NCBI GenBank assembly: GCA_964017125.1
Contig: OZ024903.1
Location: 84,245,300-84,309,299, forward strand
Source of the DNA: Flabesymbios commensalis
Taxonomy: Eukaryota; Annelida; Polychaeta; Terebellida; Flabelligeridae
DNA length: 64,000 nt
Direction of reading: 5' to 3'
The notes under the pieces were generated by a model. It did not search any database, was not told the DNA's origin, and saw nothing but the letters and a program-made list of their open reading frames with translations. This document shows positions 33,524-42,378 of the stretch, in pieces (position 1 is the first letter of the stretch; every line of letters starts with the position of its first letter). The position numbers and the translations under genes were made by a program.

Positions 33524-34035
33524 GTAAGTATGACATGTCAGACACAGAGACTGAGACCACGGCACCACAAACAAATAAGTATGACATGTCAGACACAGAG
33601 ACTGAGACCACGGCACCACAAACAAGTAACAGGGACTGAGACCACAGCACCATAAACAAGTAAGTATGACATCTCAGACACAGGGACTGAGACCTCGGCA
33701 CCACAAACAAGTAAGTATGACATCTCAGACACAAAGACTGAGACCACGGCACCACAAACAAGTAAGTATGACATCTCAGACACAGAGACTGAGACCACGG
33801 TACCACAAACAAGTAAGTATGACATCTCAGACACAAAGACTGAGACCACGGCACCACAAACAAGTAAGTATGACATCTCAGACACAGAGACTGAGACCAC
33901 GGTAACACAAACAAGTAAGTACATCGCAGACACAGAGACTGAGACCAGGCCATGTCAACACAAACAAGTAAGTATGACATCTAGGACATGTATGTAGAGA
34001 CAGAGACCACGGCACCACAAACAAGTAACTATGAT
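33490..34035 (+). repeat. 51-bp minisatellite spanning the exon 6 donor, about 10 units
   Basis: Units are 51 bp, each holding the exon end (ACAGAGACTGAGACCACGG...) and, in most, ACAA|GTAAGT. Further GTAAGT sites lie at 33660, 33711, 33762 and 33813; the second unit has lost the GT and the third and last have GTAAC. Because 51 is divisible by 3, read-through of the first units adds the in-frame 17-mer SDTETETTAPQTSKYDM, until a stop near 33632 where a unit is shortened. Long reading frames on both strands here are products of the period, not genes. Confidence 0.93.
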
Positions 34036-34193
34036 CTACTGACACCCACTGAACCTCACTCTCTGGGTAGCCCTGTCAAGAGACAGGTACCCACACCATG
34101 TGCCAGATAAAGGTGATAAATGTGCTGTCTAGTTAACTATTAGAGATAGGCCTATAGAAGTAGTTATATTTCGTTGAAATATCACGTTCAGTA

Positions 34194-34624
34194 TCCAGCA
34201 AAAACAAGACGGTCATCCAATGTTGTTTTATTGTTGGGCCAGCCTCGAGACGATTGGCCAACAGTAAATCAATAATGGGTTAACTTCTTTTGTTTTCTGG
34301 GGATAGCCATGTGAAGGCAAACAGCAGTAACTGCTTACTTTTCAAGTGAGCAGCTGCTGCTGTTTACCTTTGCATGGGAGTGTAGCGAGTTTCTTATTCT
34401 ATAAGAGATGCCTAGCCAATGTTGATTTAATGCTCGACAAAATTCCGAGTGGGTAGAACAACGTTGGGTCAAAGTATTATTTGCTTAACGTGTTTTTGCC
34501 CAACAATATCTATCCTGTCTACACAGTAATTGCCCAGCGAACATGAGTCGTTATTCGAATGCTGGTTGAATGTTTGGCCACCCAGCAATAAATCACTTTT
34601 GGGTCAACATCTTGTGTTTGCTGA
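34194..34624. repeat. Cluster: two family 5 MITEs with a family 4 hairpin between
   Basis: Family 5 copies lie at 34194-34302 and 34533-34624 (CCCAGCGAACATGAG ... TTGTGTTTGCTGA), a family 4 hairpin at 34311-34375 (GGCAAACAGCAGTAACTGCT ... GCTGCTGCTGTTTACCTTTG), and a family 5 fragment near 34395-34450. Confidence 0.85.
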
Positions 34625-34629
34625 ATTTT

Positions 34630-35109
34630 CTACTTCAAAGTCACTCCCAGCTTATGCCATCAAATGCCTTTACGTCAAATGCTAACTATTCTGAGCATGT
34701 AATAATGAAATGTATAGATCAATTCAACAGAGAAATGTAGGCCTACATGTATGTTTTCTTTTTAGGAATTGAAAAACGCCACTCTTTATATTTTAGGTCC
34801 AATACATCAGTATACATGGCCCTTTTTTAAAACATATAAATTAAATACAACAATGTATTCTATCTAGTATTTTATTTATCTACATGTATGATATGTTTGT
34901 TCACTTCAGATATTTTTCTTCTTGGAATTAACAAGCAAACACGATGTCTTGACCCAATTTTGTATTAATGATGACCCACCATCTGCCACGCTATTTTTTA
35001 GTGGATTAAATAATTTCAATATCATGATGTCACATGAGTTGGAAAGAGTATGTTTCCTGCAGCGGCTGTACTATGACCTTTGACACGACCTGTTTTTGTA
35101 TGTTGACAG
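34630..35109. other. Intron sequence before exon 7
   Basis: AT-rich with a family 5 trace near 34930 (CAAGCAAACACGATGTCTTG). Nothing else seen. Confidence 0.45.
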
Positions 35110-35285
35110 TGGATGACACCATGGTGATGAACACATTAAGGACGGGCAGGCGGTCCAGGCTGCCCGCCCCTAAGGTGGAGACAGGTGACGTCAGCCTATG
35201 GGGACTGTTGTGTAAGAACATAGGAAAGGACTTGTCCAAGATCTCCATGCCTGTCACCCTGAATGAGCCACTCAGCATGCTACAG
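35110..35285 (+). CDS. ORP exon 7: start of the ORD (lid and first strands)
   Basis: Phase 1 to phase 0, residues 242-300. The acceptor is TATGTTGACAG and the donor [52 protein letters not shown] corresponds closely to RRRTCLPAPCP...[29 protein letters not shown] of ORP3: the lid helix and entry of the lipid tunnel. The last 50 bases ([16 protein letters not shown]) are the founder of the 50-bp array downstream. Confidence 0.97.
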
Positions 35286-36070
35286 GTAAGATCTCCATGC
35301 CTGTCTCCCTGAATGAGCCACTCAGTATGCTACAGGTAAGATCTCCATGCCTGTCACCCTGAATAAGCCACTCAGCATGCTACAGGTAAGATCTCCATGC
35401 CTGTCTCCATGAATGAGCCACTCAGTATGCTACAGGTAAGATCTCAATGCTTGTCACCCTGAATAAACCACTCAGTGTGCTACACCCTGAATGTGCCACT
35501 CAGTATGCTACAGGTAAGATCTCCATGCCTGTCACCCTGAATAAGCCACTCAGTATGCTACAGGTAAGATCCCAATGCTTGTCACCCTGAATAAACCACT
35601 CAGTATGCTACACCCTGAATGTGCCACTCAGTATGCTACAGGTAAGATCTCCATGCCTGTCACCCTGAATAAACCACTCAGTATGCTACACCCTGAATGG
35701 GCCACTCAGTATGCTACAGGTAAGATCTCCATGCCTGTCACCCTGAATAAACCACTCAGTATGCTACACCTTGAATAAGCCACTCAGTATTTTAATAAGA
35801 TCTCAATGCCTGTCACCCTGAATGAGCCACTCAGTATGCTACCTGTAAGATCTCCATGCCTGTCACCCTGAATGAGCCACTCAGTATACTACATGTAAGA
35901 TCTTATTGCCTGTCACCCTGAATGAGCCACTCAGTATGCTACAGGTAAGATCTCAATGCCTGTCACCTTCTATGAGCCATTCAGTATGCTACAGGTAAGA
36001 TTTCCATGCCTGTCACCCTGAATGAGCCACTCAGTATGCTACACCCTGAATGAGCCGCTCAGTATGCTAC
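35236..36070 (+). repeat. 50-bp minisatellite spanning the exon 7 donor
   Basis: Successive GTAAGATC donors lie at 35286, 35336 and 35386, giving a 50-bp unit; about 14-16 units follow, several with an inserted 28-29-bp sub-duplication (CACCCTGAATGTGCCACTC...). Nearly every unit repeats the exon end CTGAATGAGCCACTCAGTAT and CTACAG|GTAAGA. Substitutions are few, so the array is young. Use of a later donor would repeat [13 protein letters not shown]-like residues and shift frame. Confidence 0.95.
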
Positions 36071-36200
36071 ACTGGCCGTGGAACCCATAACATAGGTATT
36101 CAAATAAAGGGGAAATACATTTATTATTATTTTAAATTGAAAAAAAACCTTTGGTCTTTATAGTTTATACAAAAATATTTCAGCGTTGTATGGATTAAGA
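36071..36200 (+). repeat. Family 2 MITE, right part
   Basis: GGCCGTGGAACCCATAACAT ... TTTTAAATTGAAAAAAAACC ... TTTCAGCGTTGTATGG, placed directly at the end of the 50-bp array. Confidence 0.8.
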
Positions 36201-36355
36201 AGTGTAGTTTTATTATAGGTATGTATGCCATCAAATATGGACAATTATATAAATAATGTTATAATAACAAATAAAATATAAATATTAATATAAACAATTA
36301 TTATCAAATATGGACAAGACATCCAATCTTACCATGTTTTTTTTTGTTCTGACAG

Positions 36356-36430
36356 AGACTGTGTGAGGAGTTGGAGTACAGTGAGCTGATAGACAAGGCC
36401 GCAGACCTGGATGATCCCGTAGAGAGGATG
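36356..36430 (+). CDS. ORP exon 8: ORD helix
   Basis: Phase 0 to phase 0, 25 codons, residues 301-325. The acceptor TTTTTTTGTTCTGACAG is excellent and the donor is ATG|GTAAGG. RLCEELEYSELIDKAADLDDPVERM is almost the ORP3 sequence RLCEELEYSELLDKAAQIPSPLERM. Confidence 0.97.
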
Positions 36431-36436
36431 GTAAGG

Positions 36437-36600
36437 GTTTACCCTTAAGCACCATGTTATCTTATTAAAATGGTAACCCACTTGAAGTTGTGGAGTTGGC
36501 TATCTGAAGCGACCCACAACTTAAAGGGGACATTTTTTAGACTTTTGAAATCGAAGGCTAACTATTATTTTAAATCTTGCTGATCGAAACACTCTTCACC
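36437..36600 (+). repeat. Family 1 MITE, degraded
   Basis: CACTTGAAGTTGTGGAGTTG ... GAAGCGACCCACAACTTAAA, then TTTAAATCTTGCTGATCG. It begins within 10 bp of the exon 8 donor. Confidence 0.7.
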
Positions 36601-36966
36601 TTCCAATGTAGGAGCTATGTAAGATTAAAACAATTTTAGCGTGATTGCCAGTTTAAGAGAATACATACCCTTTTATCAACTCTTCAGATACCCATGGCGA
36701 ATATTTGAACCATATGTCATATTTTCAATACTTCTGATGAGTAACAATCATTTTGATCCATTAAAACAACATTCTTTTTTTAATGTATTAAACTCATGCC
36801 TAACGTTTTATGACATGTAAATGGTTTCATAGTTTAAAAAAGCTGCGAATTTTTTTTATGAATTTTACCATTAAATCAATCATTTAGACTCAGAATATAA
36901 CAGAGCAAAAATCATAAGTTATAATTACTCAAGAATTGAATTTCGCCAATGTTTGTTTGCTTCCAG

Positions 36967-37104
36967 GTGCTTGTGGCGGCGTTCACAGTAAGCCCATATG
37001 CAGTGACACATTATCGAGCCGGACAGAAACCGTTCAACCCCCTACTGGGAGAGACTTATGAGAATATCAGAGAAGACAAAGGCTGGAGCTTCATAGCCGA
37101 GCAA
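36967..37104 (+). CDS. ORP exon 9: ORD core, [12 protein letters not shown]
   Basis: Phase 0 to phase 0, 46 codons, residues 326-371. The acceptor is GCTTCCAG and the donor CAA|GTAAGT. It contains [17 protein letters not shown]; the Lys before PFNP corresponds to a PI4P phosphate ligand in the family. It ends with ...FIAEQ, so the EQVSHHPP signature is split by the intron after Gln. Confidence 0.97.
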
Positions 37105-37494
37105 GTAAGTCAGGGGTGGCCCCAGAACAAAATCCAAACCATCACAGCACGTTGAAACGATGTTAGTTAAATGTTAGGGCAGCGTCAATGTCAAATCCCA
37201 TATTCGCATACTGTTGTGTGCGACGTTAGTATCTTGCTTTAATTGATAGCTGATTCGTATTTTTTTGGTGCGCTCTACATCTCATAGGCCTATATATCAT
37301 TCCTTAGCAGCTAAATGCTGTACTATGTACCACCCGGATGAGGAGTGCTATCTACAACAATCTTATGGTAATGTACGATATTTAACATTGTGAAAAAAAT
37401 ATGAAATAATAAAGTTAGTGACATATAGATCGCTTTAGCTGCTACATGTGCTAGAGGACGATATTTACGTCTTCAAATTCTCTTGTGGTTTTAA
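37105..37494. other. Intron sequence
   Basis: A family 5 trace lies at 37115-37190 (CACGTTGAAACGATG ... TTAGGGCAGCG). Otherwise nothing seen. Confidence 0.45.
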
Positions 37495-37745
37495 CGCTTG
37501 TGCTGCTGGAACTGTATATATCCAGTTCCGAGCAGATTGCAGAGCAAATACAATGACACTGAAATCCATAAAATAGATTTGGTGGATACACAGTCAATCA
37601 AGATGTAAATTTTCACACATGTTTATTTTTCATAACTACATGTAGTCATATTTTTCGTCATTTGAAGTTGGTAATTGCGTTAGCAATTCCAGCTTTAAAT
37701 GACGAAAAATACAATTGAAACAATTTAGCATGACATGGGTTAACT
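37495..37745 (+). repeat. Family 3 MITE, near-complete
   Basis: A local stem of GGAACTGTATATATCCAGTTCC at the left, then GAGCAGATT, and the core 37651-37710 with CATTTGAAGTTGGTAATTGC and complement, ending ATGACATGGGTTAA. Aligns end to end with 8110-8352. Confidence 0.85.
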
Positions 37746-38025
37746 TGAGACTGTGTCGATAGCAGTGCATATTGCTCCAGTTTGTCAAAAATAACCATTC
37801 AACTTTTTATTTGGCATACATGTCAATTTGAATTCAAGTGTACCAAGTGCTTTTCAACTTAAAATATCACTTCAGTGTGGAGAGCACGTATAAGTTTTTT
37901 TGTTTTTATCCTATCTTTGAATACAATTTGCGCCAGGAGTGTTTACTGAGGTAGTAAAGTAGCCTTGTTAGAATCCAATGACAGGTCCTAGATAATATTT
38001 TACACAGTGATTTTTTCTTCCATAG

Positions 38026-38089
38026 GTCAGTCACCATCCGCCCATCAGCACATGCTACTGTGAGTCTAAAAACTTCATCTTCTGGCAAG
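38026..38089 (+). CDS. ORP exon 10: OSBP signature (VSHHPP)
   Basis: Phase 0 to phase 1, residues 372-392. The acceptor is TTTTTTCTTCCATAG and the donor [30 protein letters not shown] completes the EQVSHHPP signature. The two His residues coordinate the PI4P headgroup in solved ORDs. Confidence 0.97.
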
Positions 38090-38281
38090 GTGAGTGCTTT
38101 TTAGCGTTAATAGGACATCTAGAATTTTACCCAGTAGAATTTTAAGAAAAGCATGTCATACCAGACCTTAATTGCTGAACCATGCTTACATATAATAATT
38201 TATAACTAATTAAAAAACAATTAAATTACTAAATCATATTTATTCTAACGTTAGTTCATGTTTCCATTGATTTTTTTGCAG

Positions 38282-38360
38282 ATACGCGGATCAAGACAAA
38301 ATTTTGGGGTAAATCCATGGAATTCCAGCCACAAGGACGTGTTAATCTTAAACTGCCTAA
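38282..38360 (+). CDS. ORP exon 11: ORD strand segment (KFWGKSME)
   Basis: Phase 1 to phase 2, residues 393-418. The acceptor is GATTTTTTTGCAG and the donor TAA|[32 protein letters not shown] matches [20 protein letters not shown] of ORP3. The preceding intron is only 192 bp, the shortest of the gene. Confidence 0.96.
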
Positions 38361-38998
38361 GTATGTCTTCAACTGCCATACCATTGTAAAATAGTTCTAA
38401 AAAAGAAAGGAATTTAGTTATATGTCAATGACAGTCTGTTTATAATTCCTACGTATATGATATGTTGACTGTTGATACAATTTAAGCAAAATGCAATAAT
38501 TTAGCAATAGAATGCGATGTGAACAAAATTGGTGTTGATGTGTTTTACAAAGTTTATTCAGTTGATCACGTTGGGTTTTTTAGGGTTTAGATGAGATTAA
38601 AATCTATGTTATGTTAAAAAAAGTGAAATATGTGTTGATAAATCTAATGAAATATATGACTATTTTTTGTAAATCTAGTAACACAATTATCTGTGAAATG
38701 CTTTTGAGCAATTCAAATCGTTTACAGCAAGGCGGTGTTATACTGATCAAGATTAACTATAGAAACAACACACATGTTCAAAATTTTACCATTCTGTCAC
38801 ATCAGCACAATTTTTCTCGCTTTATCTAAGGTGTATTTGGAACAGGAACACATATGTTTTTTTATTTGTTATGTAAATCTAATGCGTGCATTGTTCTGAA
38901 ACAGAAAAGTTTCCTTAAATTGCGACTTATTTATTTTGGTACTGCTGGACACAAGCATATTTCTGAACAGGAAATAATGCCTATTTTTCTCTACGCAG
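38361..38998. other. Intron 11, nothing recognised
   Basis: AT-rich intron sequence without visible repeats. Confidence 0.5.
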
Positions 38999-39140
38999 AT
39001 CACGCGACCATTACACGTGGAACAAAGCGACCACGACGATTCACAATGTGCTAGGAGCTCAGAGGAGAGTGGAGCACAACGGAGACGTGGTGGTCCATAA
39101 TCACGCCACGGGACACAAGTGCAAAATCACATACGCCAAG
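38999..39140 (+). CDS. ORP exon 12: ORD barrel strands (YTWNKATTTIHNVL)
   Basis: Phase 2 to phase 0, residues 419-466. The acceptor is TTTTTCTCTACGCAG. DHYTWNKATTTIHNVLGAQRRVEHNGDVVVHNHATGHKCKITYAK matches [27 protein letters not shown]...CKVNFIK. The donor AAG|GTCAGA is weak but is the only choice that keeps family alignment and phase. A MITE starts 30 bp after it (39170). Confidence 0.95.
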
Positions 39141-39169
39141 GTCAGAGGCAAAGTCATCTCTACAAGTAT

Positions 39170-39425
39170 TTAACCCTTTAACCGTTCGATTATATTCGTT
39201 TTTTATTAGCACATTAAATACCACCTTTTAAACATGTTGATGATAAAATGTAACATCAACCAGTAAGATTTGAAAATCGGTGACCTCCATTTTGTCAAAT
39301 CTGAATAATTTTTACCCACTTGAAGTTGTGGATCGTGATTTAATAGCGCCTGAAGATAACGGCCACATATTTATTCTCATTTTCATTCACCTTCAGGTGG
39401 GATTGGAAATGAACGATGATCTTAT
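39170..39425 (+). repeat. Family 1 MITE, variant with a second palindrome
   Basis: TTAACCCTTTAACCGTTCGA, then GACCTCCATTTTGTCAAATC, then TTACCCACTTGAAGTTGTGG. The right half is replaced by TTTAATAGCGCCTGAAGATA ... CACCTTCAGGTGGGA. A fragment of the same right half is at 40320-40420. Confidence 0.8.
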
Positions 39426-39651
39426 TTTCTCTGTCTTTGATCATGTTCCCGTCTGTCTGTCTAATTATCTGCTTGGTTGAACTTTACAACTGGCCCATTT
39501 TATCTTTTGCTCCATTTTATTTTGTCTTACTACCCCCGCATGTGTTGTGGGTAAGCACAACTTCATGTGCGTAAAAAATGAAATCTTATAACTTAAAGTT
39601 AAAAGAGATGATTAAAGAAAATGTAATGTAACACAATGTATGATAATTAAG

Positions 39652-39840
39652 CATGTCTACAAACATTGAGCTCTTACCAAGACATAAGTAATATGAGGAC
39701 TAGATACATAATTAACCATGTTTACAAACATTCAGCTCTTACCAAGGCATAAATAATAAGAGGACTAGATACATATTCAAACATGTTTACAAACATTCAG
39801 CTCTTACCAGAGCATAAACAATATGATGACTAGCTAGATG
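39652..39840 (+). repeat. 65-bp tandem repeat, about 2.9 copies, just upstream of exon 13
   Basis: Copies start at 39652, 39717 and 39782, each reading CATGTYTACAAACATTSAG then CTCTTACCA. The last copy ends within 20 bp of the exon 13 acceptor, so the array lies where a branch point and pyrimidine tract would be expected. Confidence 0.9.
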
Positions 39841-39855
39841 TTCTTTTCAATACAG

Positions 39856-40000
39856 AGTAGTTACTGGTCAGAGAAGAAGCAGGAGGTGTACGGTACAATC
39901 ACAGGTCCTGACGGTAAGGTAGAAAGACATCTGTTTGGAAAGTGGACTGATGGTATCTACTGTGGTCATGCCCCCTCTGCCAAATGTGTCTGGCGACCAG
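39856..40000 (+). CDS. ORP exon 13: ORD strands (LFGKWTDGIYCG)
   Basis: Phase 0 to phase 1, residues 467-514. The acceptor is TTTTCAATACAG and the donor CAG|GTGAGA. SSYWSEKKQEVYGTITGPDGKVERHLFGKWTDGIYCG...CVWRP follows the ORP3 pattern KYWSTNAHEIEGTVFDRSGKAVHRLFGKWHESIYCG...CVWR. Confidence 0.97.
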
Positions 40001-40036
40001 GTGAGATCAACAACATCGAATACACCTCCTTCTTAT

Positions 40037-40249
40037 TTAACCTTTGGAACATTGAATTATTTCAGAGACTGAAGGGATTTTTGATTTTGAAATCATCCTA
40101 AATGTCTTGGTTAGCTCTTTCCGGTTCATTTGAACACCTATGTCATGGGTCTACGGCCATTAGAAATATGTTAATTATTTCTGTGCGGGTATCATCTTTA
40201 TACGTCAGAATTGGTAGTATAAAGTCGTTCCACGCACTGCGAGGGTTAA
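40037..40249 (-). mobile_element. Family 2 MITE, complete, TTAA ends
   Basis: 213 bp from TTAACCTTTGGAACATTGAA to CGCACTGCGAGGGTTAA, TTAA at both ends. It is reverse relative to the copies at 7558 and 26251. It starts 36 bp after the exon 13 donor. Confidence 0.87.
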
Positions 40250-40319
40250 TGGACGTATTTGAGACATTGTAAACTGAAAGATAATTGTTTTGGTCTTTTT
40301 TTAAGTAGATGTAAATATA

Positions 40320-40420
40320 GACGTGATTTAATAGCGCTTAATGATAACAACCGGATGTTTATTCTCATTTTTGTTCACTTTGAAGTGAGATAGGAAATGG
40401 ACAATGACCTTATTATATTT
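40320..40420 (+). repeat. Fragment of the family 1 variant
   Basis: GTGATTTAATAGCGCTTAAT ... GTTCACTTTGAAGTGAGATA matches 39337-39425 with scattered changes. Confidence 0.8.
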
Positions 40421-40860
40421 GAATAACATCAGGACTATATAAATAAATATAATGTGTGATCTTTTTCTATTGGAGAAGCAGTTGAGCTTAATACGTTAAA
40501 ATCAGTGCATTCTGTAAATACTGTAAAATGAGTGATGTACAAATGACAACGTCATGGTTGAGTGACTGGGTGTGTAGGTTGTGTTTTCCTTCATTTTAAA
40601 GTTTGGGGCATGCCCAGCTTGAGGATTTACCTACGGAAATTACAACACATACTTATAAAAAGCTTACATACTTCAAACACCCACTATGCTAGATAGTTGC
40701 ATAGCGATAGTATAATATATATCGTGTTGCATGTGACACCCATTTGAGTTGAGCGCATAGGTCACTTGCGTTGCTAGGAGGGCGATGTAAAATTCCTAGC
40801 TAATTAATATATAATTATTATCTTTCATTATTTAAACCCTTATTCTGTCTTGTGTTATAG

Positions 40861-40987
40861 GATCTATGCCGGATGACTATGACTTATATTATGGTTTTTC
40901 CCGGTTCGCCATGGAGCTTAATGAGACAGATCATGATCAGCTTAACTACTACGCCCCAACAGACTCCAGATTCAGACCAGATCAAAA
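40861..40987 (+). CDS. ORP exon 14: ORD (LYYGFSRFAMELNE, PTDSRFRPDQ)
   Basis: Phase 1 to phase 2, residues 515-556. The acceptor is TGTGTTATAG and the donor AAA|GTAAAC is moderate. It contains SMPDDYDLYYGFSRFAMELNE and APTDSRFRPDQK, the family's PPTDxRxRPDQR segment. Confidence 0.97.
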
Positions 40988-41019
40988 GTAAACACACACA
41001 AGATTTTTACCACCAAAAT

Positions 41020-41240
41020 AGTCCATTTAAGTTTTCACCCACTCAAAGCATGATCTCGCTGATGCAATCCACAACTTCACGTTGGTTTTAAGTTATTTTT
41101 TTCAAATCGGATGCGAGGTAATTTCACATATTGCTGATGAAAGACATCACACCTGAAAATGTGTTACTCATAGTGATTATAAAACGGATTAAAAACGAAC
41201 ATAGCCATGATTGGCTAAAGGATAAATCTTTTTGAAAATA
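41020..41240 (+). repeat. Family 1 MITE, degraded
   Basis: TTTTCACCCACTCAAAGCAT, GATCTCGCTGATGCAATCC, ACAACTTCACGTTGGTTTTA, and an end reading AACATAGCCATGATTGGCTA. Confidence 0.7.
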
Positions 41241-41341
41241 ACATGATTCTTACTTACGTTTAGACGTAAATTTGGCGTGCTCATGACTTGTGGTAAATGT
41301 GTTTTTTTGTATCCGTTATTGTGAATATTTGTTCTGTGCAG

Positions 41342-41464
41342 GTCTTTGGAGGATGGTAGAGTGGCTCAGGCGGAGAGTGAGAAGCAGCGTCTTGAACAGC
41401 TACAGAGAGATCGACGGAAAAAACGTGAAGACCAGAAAGTCACCTACACTCCTATGTGGTTCAT
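41342..41464 (+). CDS. ORP exon 15: C-terminal helix with K-x3-E-x3-R
   Basis: Phase 2 to phase 2, residues 557-597. The acceptor is GTTCTGTGCAG and the donor CAT|GTGAGT. SEKQRLEQLQRDRRKKRED forms the long C-terminal helix; Lys, Glu and Arg at four-residue spacing match the PI4P-coordinating series of Osh4-like ORDs. MWFM at the end corresponds to the PRFFRK region. Confidence 0.96.
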
Positions 41465-41795
41465 GTGAGTTAGTCCCATATATTAGTGCTCTTAACCTGT
41501 TTGGATCCGATTTATTTTTTAATTCAAATACAACGATACTCTCATTATTTTCTCCGATATTTATACTATTTTTTCCTTAGGCTTTGACCTACAATTTAAA
41601 ATCAATTTCATTTAACATAAGGCAAATTTTATATAATTTTTTGTCAGTGAAATGAAATGCACTTTTCAAAACGTTTTATTAATAAAACATTTATTGACAA
41701 CTACTTTTTAAAGAAGAAAACAGTTGATCACTAGACAGACAATAATTATTATAGGCATTGCGTAGGGAATTAATTAAATTTTCTCCTATTTATAG

Positions 41796-41901
41796 GAAAA
41801 ATGAGGAGGATGGAAAGGACACGTTCATGTATACAGGGAAGTACTGGGAGATACGCAAGGATCCTGGATTCCTCAAGGTCCAGTTCCCGAAGCTGTGGTA
41901 G
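41796..41901 (+). CDS. ORP exon 16: terminal coding exon and stop
   Basis: Phase 2 entry, residues 598-632, stop codon TAG at 41899-41901. The acceptor is CTCCTATTTATAG. YTGKYWEIRKDPGFLKVQFPKLW ends like ORP3 (GTYLELRKDLGFSKLDHPVLW). The 3' UTR starts at 41902. Possible poly(A) signals AATAAA occur near 44227 and at 45046; neither can be chosen from sequence alone. Confidence 0.97.
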
Positions 41902-42378
41902 CGCTGGATTATCTTCATTGTCATTTAGTGCTCAATACAATCCAACCCGGACCAGGCAAAAGACAGAACACCTAGTCCATATAAACCTCATCCAGTGTGT
42001 GTGTGTGACACTCAGATTGTCTATATGTGTCGTCCCTCTGCAACTGAAGGGTGCTCAGTGCCACATGGCACTCAACACCCGTTAGTTCCAGAGGTACGCT
42101 TAGCATTAGTTTGTTTGTGAATATCTGCAAGGATCGTAAGTCTGATTTGTCAGTTCAACCGTCGCCACTTTCACAACTAGGATATTCTGCACTGAAAAAT
42201 ATACATGGAATATCCCCCTGGAATATATCACCATAATGTTATCTCGTATATATATATATATCTCATCAGGATGAAAATAACGTAAATACCAAGCCCAGTA
42301 TAGGGAATGGGTGGCTGACTTCGCTCTACAAATTTTCAGTTTTCTGGTATAGATACCACACCAGTACAGCAGATACAT

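Larger units (their letters stand above)
7140..41901 (+). other. Gene span: ORP3/6/7-type oxysterol-binding protein-related protein, 16 visible exons, 5' end missing
   Basis: The 16 exons below join with matching phases into 632 codons plus a stop. Order of parts: basic linker (residues 1-33), SSNPNL region (34-95), helical region (96-187), FFAT motif and acidic linker (188-241), ORD (about 250-632). The order and many segments match my recollection of vertebrate ORP3, which is a little under 900 residues, so about 250-300 N-terminal residues including the PH domain should lie upstream. ORPs of this group act at ER-plasma membrane contacts, bound to VAP, exchanging PI4P for another lipid. Residues that coordinate PI4P in the family are present: Lys of QKPFNP, the His pair of SHHPP, and the K-x3-E-x3-R series in exon 15. 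I infer a functional gene. I cannot tell whether it equals ORP3, 6 or 7; it may be the single invertebrate ancestor of all three. Confidence 0.93.

Noticed and set aside
33453-33980. 175-codon open frame on the minus strand through the 51-bp array
   Set aside because: It is open only because the 51-bp unit is a multiple of 3 and lacks stops in that frame; the residues are a direct copy of the repeat and no domain is seen.
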